A stretch of DNA of 12,216 nucleotides from JBBRLA01 sp038231615 (lineage in GTDB: Bacteria > Myxococcota_A > Polyangia > Palsa-1104 > JAEUJZ01): positions 1 to 12,216 of the forward strand of contig JBBRLA010000212.1 of NCBI GenBank assembly GCA_038231615.1, written 5' to 3'. A program made the position numbers and the translations under genes. The notes beneath the pieces were generated by a model. That model saw only the letters and a program-made list of their open reading frames with translations, did no database searches and was not told the origin of the DNA. Each line of letters starts with the position of its first letter. The first letter of the stretch is position 1. Of this stretch, positions 8,245 through 12,216 are shown one piece after another.

Positions 8245-8273
8245 TTGACGATCCGGCCTCTCTCTGGTAGACC
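8245..8273 (+). promoter_or_regulatory. candidate sigma-70 promoter for yajC-secD-secF
   Basis: TTGACG (8245-8250), close to the consensus -35, is followed after 17 bp by TAGACC (8268-8273), a partial -10 match with TGG immediately upstream. It lies in the 206-bp intergenic region between the divergent MMPL and yajC genes and would leave an untranslated leader of roughly 95 nt before yajC. The -35 match and spacing are good; the -10 is weak. I found no convincing promoter for the opposite strand, although an AT-rich stretch lies just upstream of the MMPL start. Confidence 0.4.
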
Positions 8274-8374
8274 ATCGGTCTGTTTGATTTCCCACTCCCA
8301 TCCCGGTCGCCGTTCTTTTCGATTCGGCCGCTCCGCGTACATCGTCAGGCCCCTGGGCCTCTGGAGGCATTCCC

Positions 8375-8791
8375 TTGATCTCGTGTTTGCTCGGTGTGTC
8401 CGGTCCAATCCCGCTGGCCTCGTCGGCGAGCACTGCCGTGTGGGCCCTCTGGGCAGACGGGGCCGCCCCAGCGGGGGGCCTGGGCGGGCTTTTCGGCGGC
8501 CTGGGCGCTTTCGGGCAGCTCACGCCGCTCTTGATCATGTTTGGCATCTTCTACTTCCTGCTCATCCGGCCGCAGCAGAAGAAACAGCGCGAGCACCAGG
8601 ACTGGTTGAAGTCGCTGAAGAAGGGCGAGGAAGTGGTCACCACCGGGGGCCTGGTCGGCAAGATCTCCGGCCTTACCGACCAGTACGTGACGCTGGAACT
8701 GCAAGAGAAGGTGCGCGTCAAGGTGCTCCGCACCCACATCTCGGGAAAACCCCCAGCACCCGGGCAGCCATCGGCGGAGCCGGCCAAGTAG
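8375..8791 (+). CDS. yajC: Sec translocase accessory subunit YajC
   Basis: A 138-aa small inner-membrane protein that associates with SecDF and SecYEG. It has one membrane helix (about 49-65) ending in the family signature FLLIRPQQKK, then a cytoplasmic beta-rich domain with KKGEEVVTTGGLVGKI (82-97) and KVRVKVLRTHI, both typical of YajC. The start is the TTG at 8375: GGAGG sits 7 nt upstream (8363-8367), and no in-frame ATG precedes the membrane helix. The N-terminus is about 30 residues longer than usual and rich in Gly/Ala, with a weakly hydrophobic stretch that could be a second membrane or signal segment. It is first in yajC-secD-secF, the classical order; the tgt gene often found upstream is absent, replaced by the divergent exporter operon. 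It ends 129 bp before secD. Confidence 0.93.
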   Translation: MISCLLGVSGPIPLASSASTAVWALWADGAAPAGGLGGLFGGLGAFGQLTPLLIMFGIFYFLLIRPQQKKQREHQDWLKSLKKGEEVVTTGGLVGKISGLTDQYVTLELQEKVRVKVLRTHISGKPPAPGQPSAEPAK

Positions 8792-8852
8792 GACCCGCCC
8801 GTCGCTTCCATCCAAGGGTGCTACAGGTCATGATGAGCCGACATGGCAAACG

Positions 8853-8885
8853 GGGCCAACCGGCCCGACGGGGTGTAAAAACCCC
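8853..8885 (+). promoter_or_regulatory. tandem small hairpins in the yajC-secD gap
   Basis: Two short inverted repeats sit side by side: GGGCC (8853-8857) with GGCCC (8862-8866), loop 4 nt, and GGGGT (8870-8874) with ACCCC (8881-8885), loop 6 nt. Both lie inside a possible 25-codon ORF (8830-8907) whose TAA ends 13 nt before the secD ATG. They could modulate the yajC-to-secD step by RNA folding or processing. Stems are short and such pairs arise easily in GC-rich DNA, so the call is tentative. Confidence 0.22.
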
Positions 8886-8920
8886 CAGGCCCACAGTGAG
8901 CCACTAAGGGAGCTTCGAGA

Positions 8921-10744
8921 ATGGAGCGGTCCTGGATTTACCGCGTTCTGGCCTATACCTTGATCACGGTCGCGTCCGTGGTCATCCTCATACCGTCCGT
9001 CGCCGACTGGACCCACAAGAGCAACCAGTTGCCGGCGTGGTTCAAGAAGGCGGTGAACCGCAAGATCGCCCTCGGGCTGGACTTGCAGGGCGGGCTGCAT
9101 CTGGTCTACGAGGTCCAGTGGGAAAAAGCGGTCACGGACAAGGCCGACCGCCTGGCCTCCCAGATCGAAGAGGATTTGACCAAGAACAAGCGCGTCAAGG
9201 GCGTCAAGGTGAACCACTTCGGGTCGGGCGCCGAGTCGGAACTGCGCATCCATTTTACCGATAAGAACGACCTGAAGAAGGTGGACAACGCCTTTTCCCG
9301 CAAGTACGCCCGCGACCTGACCGAGGAAAGCCGCGACCTGGAAAAGGGCGACATCGTCTTCAAGATGGACGCCGACGCCATCGCCGAGTTGCGCGACTAC
9401 GCCATCGCCCAGGGCGTCGAGACCATCAAGGGGCGCGTCGACAAGATGGGCGTGTCCGAGCCGGTGGTCCAGCGCAAGCAGAACGACATCATCGTCGAGT
9501 TGGCGGGCCTGGGCCAGGGCGACTTCGAGCGGGTCAAGAACCTCATCGGCAAGACCGCGCAGCTCGAGTTCAAGATCGTCGACGACGGCACCCAGTACAT
9601 GAAGGTGCTGGCGGCGTATGCCGAAAGCCAGAAGGACAAGTTCCCGGGCCTGGATGTGGGCTATGACGCCTGGACCGGGAAGGACGCGGCGCAGGGGGCG
9701 CAGCATCAGGACGACTTCCTGAAGGCCAAGGACAAGAACGTCATCGAAAGTTTCCTCAAGTCGCTGCCGCCGGACAGGGCGGTGCCGGCCGATCACGAGA
9801 TCCTCTTCGAACAGACCGCCAAGCGCAACGACGACGACAGCGAGACCAAGGACAAGATCTGGCGGACCTACTACCTGCACCGCCGCGCCGAGCTGACCGG
9901 GGAATACCTGACCGACTCGGAGGTACAGTGGGACTCCAACACCGGCCGCCCCGAGGTGTCGATCACCTTCGACAACGAGGGCGCCACCATCTTCGAGAAG
10001 GTGTCGGGCAGCAACATCGGCCGCAAAATGGCCATCATCCTGGACGACAAGGTAACCTCGGCGCCGACGCTGGAGGGCCGCATCGGCGGCGGGCATGCGC
10101 GCATCACCCTGGGGGGGTTTCAGGACCCGTTCCAGCTTCAGCAGGAGGCCAAGGACTTGGTCACCGTGCTGCGGACCGGCGCGCTGCCGGCGCCGCTGAA
10201 AAAGACGTTCGAGACGCAGGTCGGGCCGACCCTGGGCGCCGAGCAGGTGAACCGCGCCAAGACCGCCATGGCGGTGGGGACGCTGGCGGTCATTCTGTTC
10301 ATGCTCATCTACTACCGCACCGCGGGCCTCATCGCCGACGTGGCCATGGTCTTCAACGTGGTGTACCTGCTCTCGGTGCTGGCGCTCTTGCAGGCGACGT
10401 TGACCCTGCCGGGCATTGCGGCAGTGGTGCTGACCATCGGCATGGCGGTGGACGCGAACATCATCATCTACGAGCGCATCCGCGAGGAACTGCGGGCGGG
10501 CAAGACGCCGCGCGGCGCGGTGGAGGCCGGGTTCGGGCGGGCGTTCTGGACGGTCTTCGATGCCCACGTCACCAACCTGGTGGCCGGCATCGTCCTTTAC
10601 TCGTACGGCACCGGCCCGATCCGCGGTTTCGCCGCGTCGCTCATGGCCGGCATCGTCTGCAACCTCTTCACCTCCGTCTGGGTGTCGCGGGCGATGTTCG
10701 ACTGGATGGTCGGGCGCAAGCGCGCCTCCACGCTGAGCATTTAA
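8921..10744 (+). CDS. secD: Sec translocase subunit SecD
   Basis: A 607-aa inner-membrane protein that, with SecF, uses the proton motive force to pull secreted proteins through SecYEG from the periplasmic side. TM1 is at about 8-27, followed by the conserved D1 motif LGLDLQGGLHLVYEV (51-65). A large periplasmic P1 region with base and head subdomains runs to about residue 445. Five membrane helices from about 448 to 590 contain IGMAVDANIIIYERIREE, in which D511 corresponds to the conserved TM4 aspartate needed for proton transfer. Length is close to E. coli SecD (615 aa). The ATG has GGGAG 8 nt upstream. It lies between yajC and secF, with a 10-bp gap to secF. Confidence 0.97.
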   Translation: MERSWIYRVLAYTLITVASVVILIPSVADWTHKSNQLPAWFKKAVNRKIALGLDLQGGLHLVYEVQWEKAVTDKADRLASQIEEDLTKNKRVKGVKVNHFGSGAESELRIHFTDKNDLKKVDNAFSRKYARDLTEESRDLEKGDIVFKMDADAIAELRDYAIAQGVETIKGRVDKMGVSEPVVQRKQNDIIVELAGLGQGDFERVKNLIGKTAQLEFKIVDDGTQYMKVLAAYAESQKDKFPGLDVGYDAWTGKDAAQGAQHQDDFLKAKDKNVIESFLKSLPPDRAVPADHEILFEQTAKRNDDDSETKDKIWRTYYLHRRAELTGEYLTDSEVQWDSNTGRPEVSITFDNEGATIFEKVSGSNIGRKMAIILDDKVTSAPTLEGRIGGGHARITLGGFQDPFQLQQEAKDLVTVLRTGALPAPLKKTFETQVGPTLGAEQVNRAKTAMAVGTLAVILFMLIYYRTAGLIADVAMVFNVVYLLSVLALLQATLTLPGIAAVVLTIGMAVDANIIIYERIREELRAGKTPRGAVEAGFGRAFWTVFDAHVTNLVAGIVLYSYGTGPIRGFAASLMAGIVCNLFTSVWVSRAMFDWMVGRKRASTLSI

Positions 10745-10754
10745 GGTCGAGGAC

Positions 10755-11954
10755 ATGGCCCAAAAAACGACATTCTTCGAGCTGATCAAGCCCGACCACA
10801 ACTTCGACTTCGTCGGCAAGACAAAGCCGCTCTTGAAGGTCTCGGCGCTCCTCGTGCTCTTCTCGTTCCTGATGCTGCCGATCAACTCGGCCATCAAGAG
10901 CCGGGGGCATGCGCTGAACTTCGCCGTGGACTTCCGCGGCGGCACCGAGATGCAGGTGGAGTTCACCAAACCCTTTAACGCGCAGGAGATCAGCGCGGCG
11001 CTGGAGGCGGGCAACTTCAAGGATTCTGAAGTGGTGCCGTTGCCGCAGTTCCAGAACTCCTTCCTGGTGCGCTTCACCGCGGTATCGCCGCTGACTCCAG
11101 AGCAGGTGGAGCAGGCGGAGAAGACGCTGCGGGCCAAGCTGGGGAACGAGACGGTGCGCAAGTTCGAGTTCTCCAAGGGCGGCGACAAGGCGTACCTGCG
11201 CCTGTCCAAGGCGGTGGAGCCGGCGCAGATCTCGGCGGACCTGCGGAGCATCGGCATCGAAGTGGCACCCGAGCAGGTGCAGCGCTTCGGGCGGCCGGAG
11301 GACCACGTCTACGAGTTGGTGCTGGTGGGTTTGGACAAGGAGGTCAGAAAGGCACTGGACGCCAAGCTTGGCCAGGGGGCCGTGAAGTCGATCCCCAGTT
11401 CAGAGTCGGTGGGCGAGAAGGCGGGGAAGGAGCTGCGGGACAACGGGATCATCTCGCTGCTGGCGGCGATCGGCTTCATCATGCTGTACATCCTGGTGCG
11501 GTTCGACTTCCGCTACGGTCCGGGGACGGTGGTGGCGCTCTTGCACGACGCCATCCTGGTGATGGGGGCGTTCGCGATAAGCTACAAGGAGTTTTCGCTG
11601 ACGACGATCGCGGCGATCTTGACGGTTATCGGATATTCGATGAATGACACGATCGTGGTGTTCGACCGCATCCGGGAAAATGCCAGCAAGCTGCGAGACA
11701 AGAAATTCCCGGAGATCGTGAACATCTCGGTGAACGAGACGCTGTCGCGGACCATCCTGACCTCGGCGACGGTGTTCTTCGTGACGGCGGCGATGCAGGC
11801 GTTCGGTACGGGGGTCATCCGGGACTTCGGGTTCGCGATGAACGTGGGCGTCATCGTGGGGACGTACTCGTCGATCTTCGTGGCCAGCCCCATTCTCATC
11901 TGGCTGAACGACAAGTCCCTGGCCTCGCAGAAAAAAGTCGGCAGCAGAGTCTGA
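10755..11954 (+). CDS. secF: Sec translocase subunit SecF with enlarged periplasmic domain
   Basis: A 399-aa inner-membrane partner of SecD. TM1 is at about 27-44, then the conserved FAVDFRGGTEMQVEF (56-70), a long periplasmic domain to about 230, and five membrane helices with TVIGYSMNDTIVVFDRIREN around 290-309, including the conserved D298. E. coli SecF is 323 aa; the extra length here lies in the periplasmic domain, which appears to contain two related units (about 66-133 and 146-211), each running strand, AQ(E)ISA helix, strand, and a helix ending in AKLG. The start ATG at 10755 is preceded by TAAGG overlapping the secD stop codon, 8 nt away, indicating translational coupling. All residues known to be important for the family are present, so it should be functional. 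Confidence 0.96.
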   Translation: MAQKTTFFELIKPDHNFDFVGKTKPLLKVSALLVLFSFLMLPINSAIKSRGHALNFAVDFRGGTEMQVEFTKPFNAQEISAALEAGNFKDSEVVPLPQFQNSFLVRFTAVSPLTPEQVEQAEKTLRAKLGNETVRKFEFSKGGDKAYLRLSKAVEPAQISADLRSIGIEVAPEQVQRFGRPEDHVYELVLVGLDKEVRKALDAKLGQGAVKSIPSSESVGEKAGKELRDNGIISLLAAIGFIMLYILVRFDFRYGPGTVVALLHDAILVMGAFAISYKEFSLTTIAAILTVIGYSMNDTIVVFDRIRENASKLRDKKFPEIVNISVNETLSRTILTSATVFFVTAAMQAFGTGVIRDFGFAMNVGVIVGTYSSIFVASPILIWLNDKSLASQKKVGSRV

Positions 11955-12216
11955 CCCCAGCCCCTATTCAGGTCCGCAGCTCCCTTCCCTCCTCCTCCAT
12001 CCAGAGTGCCAAAAAGTCATCTCAAGCAAGAAGCACATGGCCGGAGCAGATTTTGGCGCACCCCCACAGCGACCGAGGGAGCGTACTACTGTACGTGACC
12101 GACGGAGCGAGGAGGTACGCCAAAAGCTGCCCGGCCAGGTGCTTCTGTTACCCGAGGCCGGGTTTGGGGCCTGAGTGCCACTCCACAACAGAAACCCCCA
12201 GGATCAGGCGATCGCC
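11955..12216. other. 262-bp region downstream of secF with no credible gene
   Basis: No ORF on either strand has a convincing start or family signature; the one longish minus-strand frame (11964-12188) runs straight through a palindrome and looks like chance. The region holds a long palindrome (12029-12146), then a short ACCCG/CGGGT stem (12150-12163) with a competing AGGCC/GGCCT pairing (12155-12172). No T-tract follows either, so no clear secF terminator can be named. Confidence 0.6.
12029..12146. repeat. 118-nt imperfect palindrome (REP/MITE-like candidate)
   Basis: The left arm 12029-12058 pairs with the right arm 12118-12146: 27 base pairs, one bulged A (12045) and two mismatches (12050/12126 and 12037/12138). 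The arms end inward in TTTTGGCG/CGCCAAAA. The 59-nt interior adds ACC/GGT and CC/GG pairs and a central hairpin CGTAC-TACT-GTACG (12082-12095) nearly coaxial with the outer palindrome. It also contains a direct repeat GACCGA(G/C)GGAGCG at 12071-12083 and 12097-12109. Nothing in it codes for protein. The layout fits a repetitive extragenic palindrome, a small non-autonomous element or a structured RNA; without T residues after the stem it is a poor intrinsic terminator. The palindrome itself is directly visible; its class is unresolved. Confidence 0.85.

Noticed and set aside
8166..8300. A minus-strand promoter for the exporter operon near TTGATAAATAAA
   Set aside because: An AT-rich -10-like stretch is present but no -35 box sits at a sensible distance, and it lies almost at the start codon.
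8828..11257. An 809-codon minus-strand open frame opposite secD and secF
   Set aside because: SecD and SecF are unmistakable on the plus strand; the antisense product is low-complexity and has no credible start or family match.
12029..12146. The palindrome as an integron attC site
   Set aside because: The ends do not show the RYYYAAC and GTTRRRY core boxes (the right end reads GTTACCC), and no integrase or cassette gene is nearby.
12004..12180. GAGTGCCA at 12004-12011 and 12173-12180 as a target-site duplication around the palindrome
   Set aside because: The copies are 17 and 26 bases from the palindrome edges rather than abutting it, and one 8-base match in 262 bases is expected by chance about half the time.

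Overview
The window is GC-rich DNA from a Gram-negative bacterium. The evidence for Gram-negative is a predicted outer-membrane beta-barrel, a periplasmic LolA-type carrier and an inner-membrane MMPL/RND exporter encoded together, plus a YajC-SecD-SecF translocase operon. The base composition, the exporter/LolA/DUF1302 trio and the enlarged SecF suggest a deltaproteobacterial or Myxococcota-like lineage. That placement is inference; there is no rRNA gene or other decisive marker here.

Region 1 (1-2709, plus strand) looks accessory. It holds the C-terminal part of a HerA/VirB4-like P-loop ATPase cut by the window edge, a Phd/YefM-type antitoxin with no recognisable toxin beside it, and a 523-aa protein that joins an AAA-type ATPase to a PD-(D/E)XK nuclease-like C-terminus. 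The three genes lie close together on one strand. The combination resembles mobile-element or defence cargo, but no function can be proved from sequence alone.

Region 2 (2730-8168, minus strand) is a compact three-gene envelope-transport operon, transcribed MMPL exporter -> LolA-like periplasmic protein -> DUF1302-type outer-membrane barrel. Its products cover the inner membrane, the periplasm and the outer membrane, so they could form one trans-envelope route for a lipid or other hydrophobic molecule. It converges with region 1 across only 20 bases.

Region 3 (8169-11954, plus strand) starts with a 206-bp divergent intergenic region carrying a plausible sigma-70 promoter. It continues with yajC, which has a TTG start behind a good Shine-Dalgarno, then secD and secF, the accessory complex that uses the proton gradient to assist Sec export. 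The yajC-secD gap contains two small hairpins and a possible 25-codon ORF. SecF is about 75 residues longer than the E. coli protein because its periplasmic domain appears duplicated.

Region 4 (11955-12216) has no credible gene. It carries a striking 118-nt near-perfect palindrome with a coaxial inner hairpin and an internal 13-bp direct repeat. This is the strongest unexplained structure in the window.
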